Both the position numbers and the translations under genes were made by a program. This document shows, piece by piece, positions 42,956 to 52,252 of a stretch of DNA of 64,000 nucleotides. The stretch is taken from NCBI RefSeq assembly GCF_001544755.2, contig NZ_FCOF02000032.1, positions 1 through 64,000 on the forward strand. The letters run 5' to 3'. The notes under the pieces were generated by a model. It ran no database searches, was not told where the DNA came from, and was given only the letters and a program-made list of their open reading frames with translations. Source of the stretch: Caballeronia catudaia (GTDB lineage Bacteria; Pseudomonadota; Gammaproteobacteria; Burkholderiales; Burkholderiaceae). Each line of letters starts with the position of its first letter. Within the stretch, counting starts at the first letter, position 1.

Positions 42956-43002
42956 GCAAAATAATTGAATTGTCCTTCACCAACAAGCCTCTTATATTTT
43001 GC
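42956..43002. promoter_or_regulatory. Long dyad in the LysR/TRAP divergent region
   Basis: GCAAAATA (42956-42963) and TATTTTGC (42995-43002) form a perfect 8-bp inverted repeat with 31 bases between them. The region is AT-rich against its surroundings. The position between the divergent LysR and TRAP genes fits a LysR operator plus promoter; this has not been tested. Confidence 0.45.
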
Positions 43003-43116
43003 TCACGCAGGACCGGCAGCGCCTCGACAAGAGTCGAACATGCGCCGCAACGTGCCGCGACGCCATACCTACAAAGTGGCGCGCCTCAGCAGGTTCATAT
43101 GAATGGAGACAGCATC

Positions 43117-44145
43117 ATGAGCACGTCGAACTCGCCGCGCCGCATCTCGCGACGCGCGGTGTTGAAGGCTGCGGCCGCCCTTCCGCTGGTAACGATATGG
43201 ACCCGGCCCGCACGCGCCGCCGAGTTCACCTACAAGCTCGCTACCGGGCAATCCCTTAATCAGCCGATCAATACGCGGCTCAAGGAAGCCATCGACCGCA
43301 TACGCGAGGCAAGCAGCGGCAGGCTCGAGATCCGCTTCTTTCCCGCATCGCAACTCGGCTCGGACACCGACCTGCTGTCGCAGACGCGCTCGGGCGCGGT
43401 CGAGTTCCTCAATATCTCGGGATCGGTGATGTCGACCGTGATTCCGCTCGCGGCAATCACCAATCTCGGCTTTGCGTTCTCCGACTACGATCAGGTCTGG
43501 CGCGGCGTCGATGGCGATCTCGGCAAGATCATCCGCGCACAGATCGACAAGAGCGGGTTCGTTTCGGTGTCGAAGGCGGCGGACAACGGCTTCCGGCAGA
43601 TCACGTCCGCCACGAAACCGATCAAGGCGCCCGAGGACTTGCGCGGTTACCGCATTCGCGTGCCGGTTTCGCCGATGTTCACTTCGCTCTTTCAGACGTT
43701 AGGTGCGAACCCGACGTCGATCAACTTCAACGAGCTCTACACCGCGTTGCAGACGCATCTCGTGGACGGCCAGGAAAACGGCCTCGTCACGATCGAGGCG
43801 GGCAAGCTCTACGAGGTGCAGAAGTATGTGGCCGAAACCAACCACATCTGGGACCCGTTCTGGCTGGTCGGCAACCCGCGCGCATTCAACGCGCTGCCCG
43901 ACGATCTCAAGACGATCGTGAGACGCGAATTCGACCGCGCGAGCGTCGAGCAGCGCGCGGACGTCGCGCGGTTGAATACATCGCTGAAGTCGCAACTCAC
44001 CGGCAAGGGTCTGACCTTCGTTCCCGCCGACCGGGATGCGTTCCGCGCAGCGCTCGCGAAGTCCGGCTTCTATACGCAATGGCGCGACAAGTTCGGCGCA
44101 AGCGCATGGAGCGCCCTCGAAGCGGTGACGGGGAAAATATCATGA
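43117..44145 (+). CDS. TRAP transporter substrate-binding protein (DctP type)
   Basis: 342 residues from the ATG at 43117, which has GGAGAC six bases upstream. A twin-arginine-like leader (ISRRAVLKAAAALP) ends at ARA near residue 30. The mature protein shows DctP features: the opening YKLATGQSLNQPINTRLKEA, the carboxylate-binding Arg in YRIRVPVSPMF and DGQENGLVTI. It delivers an organic acid to the fused permease that follows, with which it overlaps by four bases. Confidence 0.9.
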   Translation: MSTSNSPRRISRRAVLKAAAALPLVTIWTRPARAAEFTYKLATGQSLNQPINTRLKEAIDRIREASSGRLEIRFFPASQLGSDTDLLSQTRSGAVEFLNISGSVMSTVIPLAAITNLGFAFSDYDQVWRGVDGDLGKIIRAQIDKSGFVSVSKAADNGFRQITSATKPIKAPEDLRGYRIRVPVSPMFTSLFQTLGANPTSINFNELYTALQTHLVDGQENGLVTIEAGKLYEVQKYVAETNHIWDPFWLVGNPRAFNALPDDLKTIVRREFDRASVEQRADVARLNTSLKSQLTGKGLTFVPADRDAFRAALAKSGFYTQWRDKFGASAWSALEAVTGKIS

Positions 44146-46031
44146 GCGCGGCGCACAAGCTGGAGGTGCCGGGGACGTCTTTCGTGCGCGACGCGCACGG
44201 CGAAAGCGTCCTCGAACGCTGGTTGCGCCGCGGGATCGAAGTGCTCGCGGCAGCGGCGGTCGTCGGCGAGGTGGCGCTGCTGTTCATCGGCATCGTGGCG
44301 CGCGCGGTGTTTCATCAGCCGCTCATCTGGTCGGACGAGCTCGCGTCCATCCTGTTCCTCTGGCTTGCGATGCTGGGCAGCGCGCTCGCGGTGCAGCGGT
44401 CGTGTCACATGCGGCTGACCTTCTTCGTATCGCACATGACGCCGCGCGCGCAAGCGTGGGCCGAGACGCTCGCGGTCGCCGCCGCGGCCGCATTCTTTGC
44501 GCTGGTGATGCATCCCGCATTCGACTACGTGCAGGATCAGGCCTTCGTCGAAACGCCTGCACTCGGCTGGTCGGGCTCGGTGAGAGCATGGGCGATTCCT
44601 TTCGGCTGTGCGGCGGCATTGGTCAGTTGCGGGCTGCGCCTTGCGCGGCATGACCGGCGGCATATCGTCGGTGCGCTGGCGCTCATCCTGCTGATCGCGT
44701 CCGGCTGTTATCTCGCCAAGGCGCCGTTGACGCACATGGGACAGGGCGCGCTGCTGGTGTTCTTCATCGGCGTGCTCGGCGCGGCGGTGATGGCGGGCGT
44801 GCCGATCGCCTTCGCGTTCTCCCTCGCGACGAGCGCCTATCTGCTGACGACCACGTCGACGCCGCTCAGCGTCGTGGTCGGACGGATGGACGAGGGCATG
44901 AGCACGCTGATCCTGCTCGCCGTGCCGATGTTCGTGCTGCTCGGGCAACTCGTTCATGTGACCGGCGTGGCGCGCGTGATGGTCGCGTTTCTCGCGTCGC
45001 TGCTCGGTCACGTTCGGGGCGGCATGTCGTATGTGCTCCTCGGTGCAATGCTGCTGATCTCGGGAATCTCGGGATCGAAAACGGCCGATATGGCGGCCGT
45101 CGCGCCCGTGCTCTTCCCCGAGATGCGCAAGCGCGGGATGAAGGACGGCGAACTCGTGTCGTTGCTTGCCGCGTCCGGTGCGATGAGCGAGACGATTCCG
45201 CCGTCGCTCGTGCTGATCGCGATCGCGTCGGTGACCGGCATATCGATCGCTGCGCTGTTTACCGCGGGTATCCTTCCGGCGATCGTGCTCGCTTTGGTGC
45301 TTGGCGTCGTCGCATGGTGGCGCGCGGGACGCGAGGAAGAAACGGACGAGAGCCGAGCGGGAGCGGTGAGGGCGCCGTGGTCGCACGTGCGTCGCACGTT
45401 CGTGATCGCTTTGCCGGCGTTGTTGCTGCCGTTTCTGATTCGCAGCGCGGTGGTCGAGGGCATTGCGACTGCGACGGAGGTATCGACGATCGGTATCGCC
45501 TATTCGCTCGTTATCGGCCTTCTGATCTATCGCGGCGGCCTCAAATGGAAAGCGATCATGCCGATGCTGCTGCAGACGGCGGCGTTGTCCGGTGCGATTC
45601 TGTTCATCGTCGGAGCGGCGAGTGCGATGGGCTGGGCGCTGACACAGTCGGGCTTCTCGCACGATCTCGCGGACATGATGACGCGAGTCCCGGGCGGTGC
45701 CGTCGGCTTCATGCTGGTGTCGATCGTCGCGTTCATCGTGCTCGGCAGCGTGCTCGAGGGCATTCCCGCCATCGTTCTGTTCGGGCCGTTGCTGTTTCCG
45801 GTCGCGCATCAGCTAGGCATCCACGAAGTGCACTATGCGATGGTCGTCGTGCTCGCAATGGGACTCGGCGTGTTCGCGCCGCCGTTCGGCTTGTGTTACT
45901 ACGCGGCGTGCATCATCGGCGAGGTATCGCCGGAAGCGGGTCTAAAGCGCATCTGGATTTATCTGGGCATGCTGCTGCTCGGTCTGATCGCGATCGCCTT
46001 CGTTCCCTGGATCTCGATCGGCTTTCTTTGA
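44142..46031 (+). CDS. Fused TRAP transporter permease (DctQ-DctM)
   Basis: 629 residues. The first about 190 form a four-helix DctQ small subunit (with QPLIWSDELASILFLWL). The rest is the twelve-helix DctM large subunit, with motifs GISGSKTADMAAVAPVL, SGAMSETIPPSLVLI and GLGVFAPPFGLCYY. Fusion of the two subunits is common. The ATG at 44142 overlaps the binding-protein stop. Sodium-driven uptake of an acid is expected; the adjacent dehydrogenases suggest a hydroxy or sugar acid. Confidence 0.92.
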   Translation: MSAAHKLEVPGTSFVRDAHGESVLERWLRRGIEVLAAAAVVGEVALLFIGIVARAVFHQPLIWSDELASILFLWLAMLGSALAVQRSCHMRLTFFVSHMTPRAQAWAETLAVAAAAAFFALVMHPAFDYVQDQAFVETPALGWSGSVRAWAIPFGCAAALVSCGLRLARHDRRHIVGALALILLIASGCYLAKAPLTHMGQGALLVFFIGVLGAAVMAGVPIAFAFSLATSAYLLTTTSTPLSVVVGRMDEGMSTLILLAVPMFVLLGQLVHVTGVARVMVAFLASLLGHVRGGMSYVLLGAMLLISGISGSKTADMAAVAPVLFPEMRKRGMKDGELVSLLAASGAMSETIPPSLVLIAIASVTGISIAALFTAGILPAIVLALVLGVVAWWRAGREEETDESRAGAVRAPWSHVRRTFVIALPALLLPFLIRSAVVEGIATATEVSTIGIAYSLVIGLLIYRGGLKWKAIMPMLLQTAALSGAILFIVGAASAMGWALTQSGFSHDLADMMTRVPGGAVGFMLVSIVAFIVLGSVLEGIPAIVLFGPLLFPVAHQLGIHEVHYAMVVVLAMGLGVFAPPFGLCYYAACIIGEVSPEAGLKRIWIYLGMLLLGLIAIAFVPWISIGFL

Positions 46032-46055
46032 ACTTGTCGAGTCGATGTGCCGTTC

Positions 46056-46087
46056 AGGGCTGACCGAGGGTCGTCAGCCCTTCTTTT
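46056..46087 (+). terminator. Intrinsic terminator of the TRAP operon
   Basis: Perfect 9-bp stem AGGGCTGAC (46056-46064) and GTCAGCCCT (46073-46081) with an 8-base loop, followed by TCTTTT. It lies 25 bp after the TRAP permease stop. Confidence 0.85.
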
Positions 46088-46196
46088 ACGCCGTCTTCCT
46101 CCTTATCCCGATGCCGTCCAGGACGGATGGTCTCCTCGCGCCTGGAGATCTCCCGACGCCGCATGAGCGTGGCTGTTTTCGGTAGATACGAGAGAG

Positions 46197-46220
46197 ACGC
46201 GCGCACGGATGCACGCGCGT
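46197..46220 (-). terminator. Hairpin after ompW
   Basis: ACGCGCG (46197-46203) and CGCGCGT (46214-46220) form a perfect 7-bp stem with a 10-base loop, 26 bp beyond the ompW stop on the minus strand. The following bases are CT-rich rather than a clean T-run, so termination strength is uncertain. Confidence 0.4.
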
Positions 46221-46245
46221 TGCCTTTCGTCCTCGCGCTCGATGC

Positions 46246-46983
46246 TCAAAACGTATAGCCCACCGACAGGAACGTCACGATCGGATCCAGCTTGAGCTTC
46301 GATTCGCTCTTGACCTGGCCGACGGCCGAGTTCGTCGTGAGCGTCGCGCGCGCCGACAGCCACATGTACGACACCGAGAACGCCGCCGACCAGTGCTTGT
46401 TGAAGTTGTACGAAAGTCCCGCATTCACGACCGGCGCAAAGGAGCTGTTGATGTGCACGCTCGTCGGACCCGTCAGCGCCGTGCCGGTTTGCGGCGTATA
46501 GAGGAACGCGCCGTTCGCCATCTGCTGGCTGAGCTTGACGTCCGAGAACCATACATACGACCCGCCCGCGCCGACATAAGGCCGGAACTTGCTCTGCGCA
46601 CTCAGGAAGTAGTACTTGAGCAGCAGCGTCGGGCTCCATTCTCGAGCGGTGCCGAGTTCGCCCAACGGCCCGAGCGTCCCTTCGCCGTTGAGATGAAACT
46701 TCGGCGGCACGCCCGTGACCGCTTCGACCGCGATGTGATCCGTGACGAAGTACTGAAGCGTCAGGCCGAAGGTATCGGCATCGCTGACCGATGCACTCGC
46801 GCCTTGCTTCGTGACGGTCTGGCCCAATGCGGTGATGTTGAACGGGCCGCTCGAGTCCTGCGGTGCGAAGTGCATCCAGCCGGCACTGACCTGGACGTCG
46901 CCTGCCGACTGTGCGTATGCGCCGCTCGCGCCGGCCATGCCCAATGTCGAAAGGGCTGCGCATGCAATGTGTTTCAGCTTCAT
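46246..46983 (-). CDS. ompW: OmpW-family outer membrane protein
   Basis: 245 residues from the ATG at 46983. A Sec signal peptide ends AYA-Q near residue 24. The mature protein alternates polar and hydrophobic residues in eight likely beta strands. It has the OmpW landmarks LTLQYFVTDHIAVEAVTG, FRPYVGAGGSYVWF and an aromatic C-terminus ending VGYTF, the signal for outer-membrane assembly. OmpW proteins form narrow hydrophobic channels. Monocistronic. Confidence 0.9.
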   Translation of the reverse strand: MKLKHIACAALSTLGMAGASGAYAQSAGDVQVSAGWMHFAPQDSSGPFNITALGQTVTKQGASASVSDADTFGLTLQYFVTDHIAVEAVTGVPPKFHLNGEGTLGPLGELGTAREWSPTLLLKYYFLSAQSKFRPYVGAGGSYVWFSDVKLSQQMANGAFLYTPQTGTALTGPTSVHINSSFAPVVNAGLSYNFNKHWSAAFSVSYMWLSARATLTTNSAVGQVKSESKLKLDPIVTFLSVGYTF

Positions 46984-47102
46984 TTTTTCTCTTCTCGTTT
47001 CAGATATCAATCAGGTATGGGCGAGCGCGTCCGCATCGCCCGAGTCATGAAAGCCGGGGCGATGGGCGTGCAACTAAGGAAAAGCAATTGAACCGGTGGT
47101 CT

Positions 47103-47840
47103 CTACAGACAGCAGTCGAGGCTTACCTTGAAATATTCATAACTCATTTGAATGCTGCGTTTTACCGCATGCACTTCGTCGACGCCGGGCGCATTGCCAA
47201 GCAGCGTCGCCACGATCTCTAGCGCCTCCCAAGGATGTGCGTCGTCGTAGTGCGCGTGAAGGCTGAGCCAGCGCAAGGCCTTGCGGCGCATCGATGCCGG
47301 GAAGCTGTTCGCATACGTCTCGCTGCTGCAAACGAATGCGGACCACTCGCCGGTGACACCTTCGATTGCGAAGTTGGTCGCGGCGATGCTCGCGGCAAGC
47401 GGGTCGCCGCTGCTGCTTTTCCAGCACCAGTGCGACAGTGCATAGGCGAGGGACGAGCCGCTGCCCTTCATCAATGCGCGCTTGTTCACATCGTGCGCCG
47501 CGGCCCAGTCGACCCAATAGTCGGCATGGTTTTGCTCGACGCGAATATTGCGCGTCAGATAGCGCCGCGCCAGGTCTTCGCCGCGCGAATGCCCGTAGCG
47601 CAGCTTTTGGAGATTCATCGCCATGTATTGCGGAAACTGCTCGACGACCGGCCAGCCATTTACCAGAAACGCCTCGGCCTGGCGCGGCGACAACTCGGCG
47701 TCGCGCATCGCGGCAAAGATGGGATGGTCGATGACCTGCCGCTTGGCTTCATTCGTTTCGGCCAGCACGTCGCCCAACCAGGCCGGGTAGCTGGCAATGT
47801 CCTTCAAATCGCCAACTCGCTGAAAAGTGGGATCCAACAT
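47103..47840 (-). CDS. TenA/PqqC (heme-oxygenase-fold) protein
   Basis: 245 residues, all-helical. Recognisable segments are EAFLVNGWPVVEQFPQYMAMNL, the ExxH-like VEQNHADYW, FAIEGVTGEW, and the pattern HxxxDxxH in LHAHYDDAHPWEA. HxxxDxxH with acidic residues in earlier helices is typical of heme-oxygenase-like diiron enzymes (CADD and relatives), so an oxygen-dependent metal enzyme is more likely than a thiaminase. It lies 6 bp after the GGDEF-EAL gene on the same strand with an AGGAGG site. Confidence 0.75.
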   Translation of the reverse strand: MLDPTFQRVGDLKDIASYPAWLGDVLAETNEAKRQVIDHPIFAAMRDAELSPRQAEAFLVNGWPVVEQFPQYMAMNLQKLRYGHSRGEDLARRYLTRNIRVEQNHADYWVDWAAAHDVNKRALMKGSGSSLAYALSHWCWKSSSGDPLAASIAATNFAIEGVTGEWSAFVCSSETYANSFPASMRRKALRWLSLHAHYDDAHPWEALEIVATLLGNAPGVDEVHAVKRSIQMSYEYFKVSLDCCL

Positions 47841-47846
47841 CTCCTC

Positions 47847-50267
47847 CTACGTCACTTCAAGAAATTCAATGTTCTGCGCCCAGAGGGCCGGCCGCCCGAC
47901 ATGAAACCCCTGCACGAAATCCACGCCCATGGTGCCGAGCGCCTGCAGGATCGCTTCGCTCTCGACGTATTCCGCGATCGTCAGGCGCTCCATCGAATGG
48001 CCGATATCATTGATCGCCGCCACCATGTCTCTGCTAACGGCATCTTTGAGCATGTCCTTGATGAATCCTCCGTCGATCTTGATGTAGTCGACGGGCAGAT
48101 GCTTCAGATACCCGAACGAGGACATGCCCGCACCGAAGTCGTCGAGCGAGAATTTGCAGCCGCGCTCTTTCAGGTCACGGATGAAGCGCGCCGCTGCGGC
48201 AAGATTGGCTACGGCCGTGGTTTCGGTCACTTCGAAGCAGATCGACGCGGGGTCCACGCGGCTGATCTCGAACTGATCCGTCAGGAATTGCAGAAAGCGT
48301 TCGTCGCCGATCGAAGCGCCGGACAGGTTGATGGCGTATTGAATGCCTTCTGGATTACCCGTTCTTTCGAGCGTCGCGAACACGGCGCGCACGACCCAGC
48401 GATCGATTGCGGACATCAATCCGTAACGTTCCGCCGCAGGCAGGAAGTGGTAGGGCGACACGATCTTGCCGTTTTCGCCGACCATGCGCAGCAGCACTTC
48501 GACATGCCGAGGATGCTGCTTCGATGCGTGGCTGCCGGCGGAGTCGACCGGGCGAATTTCCTGCTCATACAGGCAGAAGCGGTTGTTCGCCAGTGCGTCC
48601 TTGATCCGGCCGCACCATGACATGGCGCTCGCGTGCCGCGTGAGTTCCTTGTCGCCGCGAACGGCGAGATGCACGCGGTCGCGCCCGCGCTCCTTCGCGA
48701 GATAGCAGGCGATATCGCCGAAGCGCATCGCTGTTTCGGTATCGAGACCGCGCAGATCGACCAGACCGATGCTCACGCTCGTCGACAGCTTGTGCGTCTC
48801 GCACGACCATTCGAACGCGGCGACCTGTTGCCTCAGTCGCTCGGCGATCGGCAGCGCGGTTTGTTCGTCGCAATCGAACATGAGCGCGGCGAACTCGTCG
48901 CCGCCCAGACGAGCCAGCGAATCCTCTTCGCGCAGGCAATTTTTGATCAGACTGGCCACTTCCCGCAGCATCGTGTCGCCCGCCGCGTGACCATAGGTAT
49001 CGTTGACGACCTTGAACTGATCGAGATCGATCATCATCAACATGCAGGCGCGCTGCGCGCCTTCGATGCCGGGCTGCGCATGCAGCGATGCAAACAGGCG
49101 GCGCTCGAACTCGGTGCGATTGAGCAAACCCGTCAGGCCATCGTGCGATGCCTGCCACGAAAGCTCCGACACGTACTCGCGCTCGCGTGTCATGTTGCGC
49201 AACAGCAGCACGACGCCCGTGATCGTCTCGGACGTATCGTGCACGACGGATGTGATCGCCTGCACCACGGTTTCGGTGCCGTGGACGTTGGTCAGGACGA
49301 GATCGGTGCTCGCATCCCACGGCTGCTCGCCGCGCAGCGCCTGTTCGATCAGGTCGACGGGCCGGCGGTCCCATTCCCGCGCGATGGAGGCGAGCTCGGT
49401 CAACGGGCGGCTCACGCAGCCGGCCGCGTCGCGGCAGAAGAGGCGCTCCGCCGCCGGATTGATGAACTCGACCAACCCGGTCGGCCCGACCGAAATGACG
49501 GCCTCGCCGATCGAGCCGAGCGTGGCCTTTGCGCGCGCCTCGCTTCGTCTCAACGCATGCTCCGAGGCGAGCCGCGCGGTGATGAAGCGCCGCGCGTACC
49601 AGACGGACAGCGACACGAGCAGCGCCGCGACCACCACGTTGACGACCAACAGCAGCAGCGCGGTTTTACGGAACGCGACGCCGAGCACATCGGCGAAGGC
49701 GCGAGAGATCGGCGCGATTGCGGCGTTGATGTTCCAGATCTCTGCCGTCAGCGAATCGACCTCGTTTCGACCCGAGCGGCCCGCGGCCTTGGCGACGCGA
49801 AGTTCGTTCGCCGCGGCGACGAGCTGCTCGACGAGCGCATCACCGCGCGTCCAGTACGTGACTGCCTGTTCGAAGAAGCTGTCGCGACGGAAGGTGCGGA
49901 AGACCCAGATCACCGAGCTCACGTCGGCGGGATCGACGCCGCTTTCGAGCAACGCTTGTCGTGCCGTGCCAAGATCGGATCGGGCGCCGTCGAGCGCAAG
50001 CCGTGCGCGCTTGAGATTGAGTGGAAATGCGATCGCACTTTGATATTGGCGAAAGGCTTTCTCGTCGCCAGTCTGCGCGTAGCGGATCAGATAGAAGACC
50101 GCGTCCTTCTGGCCTTTCGACCACGTGCTTTCACCGCCGATGTAAGCCCGCACGGACGACATGATCGACAAGCTCGTAGCAACGAGCGCCAGCAGCGACG
50201 CAACGACTGCCACGAACGGCCACGTCGTCTTGAACAGTTGTCGATTGGTCTTCGATGCCGCTGGCAT
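47847..50267 (-). CDS. Membrane-bound PAS-GGDEF-EAL cyclic-di-GMP protein
   Basis: 806 residues. Two membrane segments (about 15-40 and 200-225) enclose a periplasmic, helical sensor region of about 160 residues. A PAS domain follows (about 240-360), then GGDEF with an intact catalytic RLGGDEF. The EAL-type domain starts with EVLLRM in place of EALLR but retains DDFGAG, KIDG and the late Gln-Gly. Cyclase activity looks intact and phosphodiesterase activity is possible. It lies between a LapG-like protease gene and the TenA-like gene, all on one strand. Confidence 0.9.
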   Translation of the reverse strand: MPAASKTNRQLFKTTWPFVAVVASLLALVATSLSIMSSVRAYIGGESTWSKGQKDAVFYLIRYAQTGDEKAFRQYQSAIAFPLNLKRARLALDGARSDLGTARQALLESGVDPADVSSVIWVFRTFRRDSFFEQAVTYWTRGDALVEQLVAAANELRVAKAAGRSGRNEVDSLTAEIWNINAAIAPISRAFADVLGVAFRKTALLLLVVNVVVAALLVSLSVWYARRFITARLASEHALRRSEARAKATLGSIGEAVISVGPTGLVEFINPAAERLFCRDAAGCVSRPLTELASIAREWDRRPVDLIEQALRGEQPWDASTDLVLTNVHGTETVVQAITSVVHDTSETITGVVLLLRNMTREREYVSELSWQASHDGLTGLLNRTEFERRLFASLHAQPGIEGAQRACMLMMIDLDQFKVVNDTYGHAAGDTMLREVASLIKNCLREEDSLARLGGDEFAALMFDCDEQTALPIAERLRQQVAAFEWSCETHKLSTSVSIGLVDLRGLDTETAMRFGDIACYLAKERGRDRVHLAVRGDKELTRHASAMSWCGRIKDALANNRFCLYEQEIRPVDSAGSHASKQHPRHVEVLLRMVGENGKIVSPYHFLPAAERYGLMSAIDRWVVRAVFATLERTGNPEGIQYAINLSGASIGDERFLQFLTDQFEISRVDPASICFEVTETTAVANLAAAARFIRDLKERGCKFSLDDFGAGMSSFGYLKHLPVDYIKIDGGFIKDMLKDAVSRDMVAAINDIGHSMERLTIAEYVESEAILQALGTMGVDFVQGFHVGRPALWAQNIEFLEVT

Positions 50268-50813
50268 TTCGAGCCTGATAACAAGTTTTTATGGGCGTAG
50301 CGACAAAACGATCTCGCCTTGCGAGGAACGTATTCGGAAAACAATCCGAACGGTCGTCTTTCAAAGCAAGTTTTCGTTCGCCTCTATTTCTAACGGCGCA
50401 AAGGAGATGAACTTGAGGCTCTAATCGAAACGTTAGAGGCGCGGCTGGGAATCTTAACCGCAAGAAATGACAGACTTGGCTTTGATAGTAAGAAAGAAAA
50501 GACACTGTTGTTTTTATCACACCGGGAGATTCGCCTGTTTGCTGCTGTTCGTGAGAAGGCGGAAATTTGTTCTCAGGCCGAACGTGCGTGCTTATAGGAG
50601 TAGTGCGGCGAGTAACCCGGCAGACGCGGCACGGCGCTTTTTAAAACCGACCGCTTGGAAAATATATTCTCGGTTCGTCTCTTGATTAAAGTTATCGAGA
50701 AATTCATGATTGGCTAAAGCGGCCCTCAAAATCTTTTATTTGTTTTCGACCTGAAGACGATAGCGGTCCGATTCGCGGATCGATCAAAAGATATCAAGTC
50801 GTGATTCAATCGA
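50268..50813. other. 546-bp AT-richer region between GGDEF-EAL and LapG-like genes
   Basis: No gene recognised. Base composition falls well below the flanking genes between about 50300 and 50750. It must contain the promoter of the GGDEF-EAL gene and any terminator of the LapG-like gene, but no strong hairpin was found. Confidence 0.4.
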
Positions 50814-51977
50814 TCATCCCTTCGCCTCGCCACCCGCATTGGTCAACTGCCACTTCGGAAAGACGCCCGATGAATCCACGCTCCACGATTGGCCTGCGTC
50901 GTCCGCGACGATCGCGCGTACGCCGCGCCGTTTCGAGGCGTGCGGCCGGTATCTGCTGACAGGCGCTTCGCGCTCGAATGACAGGCTGCCTTGCTCGTTA
51001 AAGACGACGGCAAGCGGGCGCTCTGCCTGCCCGGACGCGTCGAGCGTCACGACCACGGGCCCGGAGGGCGCGCGCAGCACCGCGTCGGCAGGCTTGCGGC
51101 CGGCGAGGATCGCCACGAGCCGCGCAGACGGGCCGGACGGACGGGCTTGCGGATCGGACTTGTTCGACGTATCAACCGTGTCGGGGGAGACGGCGTTGCC
51201 GGACGCATCGCCGGTGCGCTTGCGCACGGGAGGCGGCGGCGAGTCGAGTGCTGCCGGTGCGGCCATGCCACCGGCCTGCACGACGAGCATCACGTGCCAG
51301 TCGTCGGGTGTGTTGTTGTAGCGCGGCGCGAGCAAGACGAGGCGCAATTGCGACGCGTCGAAGCCCGCTTCGCGCAGCAGCAGGTACTTGGCGACAGCAA
51401 AGTCCTTGCATACGCCGCTCTCGGCGAAGAAGCGCGCGGGCGCATAGTAGCTGCCGTCGGTGCCGTCGCGATAGCGGATTTCATTGATCAGGGCGTTGGC
51501 CAACATCAGCGCGGAATAATCGCCCGTCTCCGCGCGCGCGGCGCGTACCTGTGTCACGAGCCGATTCCAGCCTGCGGGCTTGAGTTGCCGATGCGCGCGC
51601 ATCGCGTCGCGCAGACGCTGCACGCGCGAAGCGCCTTCGGCGGACTGCTGCGTATCGCCTTCGAGCAAGCTGGCAAACAGCAGCTCGCCGACCTGAGCAA
51701 GCTGAGGCCGCAGTTTGCGGTTCGCTTCCCACCACGTCGCGCCGCGCAGCCGTTCGATGCCGGGATCGGATGCGTCTCGCGTCTCTTCGGGGATCTCGTT
51801 GCGGGCCGATTCGATTTGCGCGGGTGGCGTGGACTCGACGGCGACTACGACGGGACGAACGATTGCGCCGCCCTGGATCGTCACCGAAGGAGGCCCGCTG
51901 CGCGACGTGCAGACGCTGCCGATCGCCGTGATCGCAACGATGCCGCACAGTAATCGACGATGCAATCGCCCGGACAT
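50814..51977 (-). CDS. LapG-like bacterial transglutaminase-like cysteine protease
   Basis: 387 residues with an N-terminal hydrophobic export signal. The core BTLCP (DUF920) segment is present: Cys in ESGVCKDFAVAKYLLLREAGFD, then LRLVLLAPRYNNTPDDWHVMLVV with the His; the third-residue Asp is less certain. LapG is the periplasmic protease that releases surface adhesins and is held by LapD, a GGDEF-EAL protein. The neighbouring GGDEF-EAL gene makes that model attractive, although its domain layout differs from LapD. A Pro/Ser-rich insert and a C-terminal beta-rich extension are unusual. Confidence 0.72.
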   Translation of the reverse strand: MSGRLHRRLLCGIVAITAIGSVCTSRSGPPSVTIQGGAIVRPVVVAVESTPPAQIESARNEIPEETRDASDPGIERLRGATWWEANRKLRPQLAQVGELLFASLLEGDTQQSAEGASRVQRLRDAMRAHRQLKPAGWNRLVTQVRAARAETGDYSALMLANALINEIRYRDGTDGSYYAPARFFAESGVCKDFAVAKYLLLREAGFDASQLRLVLLAPRYNNTPDDWHVMLVVQAGGMAAPAALDSPPPPVRKRTGDASGNAVSPDTVDTSNKSDPQARPSGPSARLVAILAGRKPADAVLRAPSGPVVVTLDASGQAERPLAVVFNEQGSLSFEREAPVSRYRPHASKRRGVRAIVADDAGQSWSVDSSGVFPKWQLTNAGGEAKG

Positions 51978-52252
51978 ACGATCCCCACGATTCAGTCAAG
52001 GTCGCCCGGGCTGCTCTGAATGGCCTATGCCGGGCGTCCCCGAACACTGCACATGACGTGCCAATCGTCAGCGTGAACGTGGGGAAAACTAACGGACAGG
52101 CGGTGGGCGGTGCGCGCGCCGGAGCGTGCGGAGCTGCGTGTGTGGAGCGGCAGGGGAGGGATGGTGGTTCAGGTCCAACAGCTTGCAGCGCAATGTCGTT
52201 CGCTACGCGACATGTATTCGGTGAGGTGCGGTAGAGGAAAGCGCTGGCAACC
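51978..52252. other. Intergenic region upstream of the LapG-like gene
   Basis: 275 bp with no recognised gene or strong hairpin. It holds the expected promoter of the LapG-like gene on the minus strand. Confidence 0.3.

Noticed and set aside
44070..45809. 579-codon minus-strand frame opposite the TRAP permease
   Set aside because: Extremely rich in Arg, His, Gln and Asp with no domain pattern, while the plus strand encodes a clear TRAP permease.
47103..47840. Thiaminase II (TenA) assignment
   Set aside because: The pattern of His and acidic residues fits a metal-dependent heme-oxygenase-fold enzyme better, and no thiamine genes are nearby.
48633..50300. 555-codon plus-strand frame opposite the GGDEF-EAL gene
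   Set aside because: Antisense to a gene with intact GGDEF and EAL-type motifs; no independent features.
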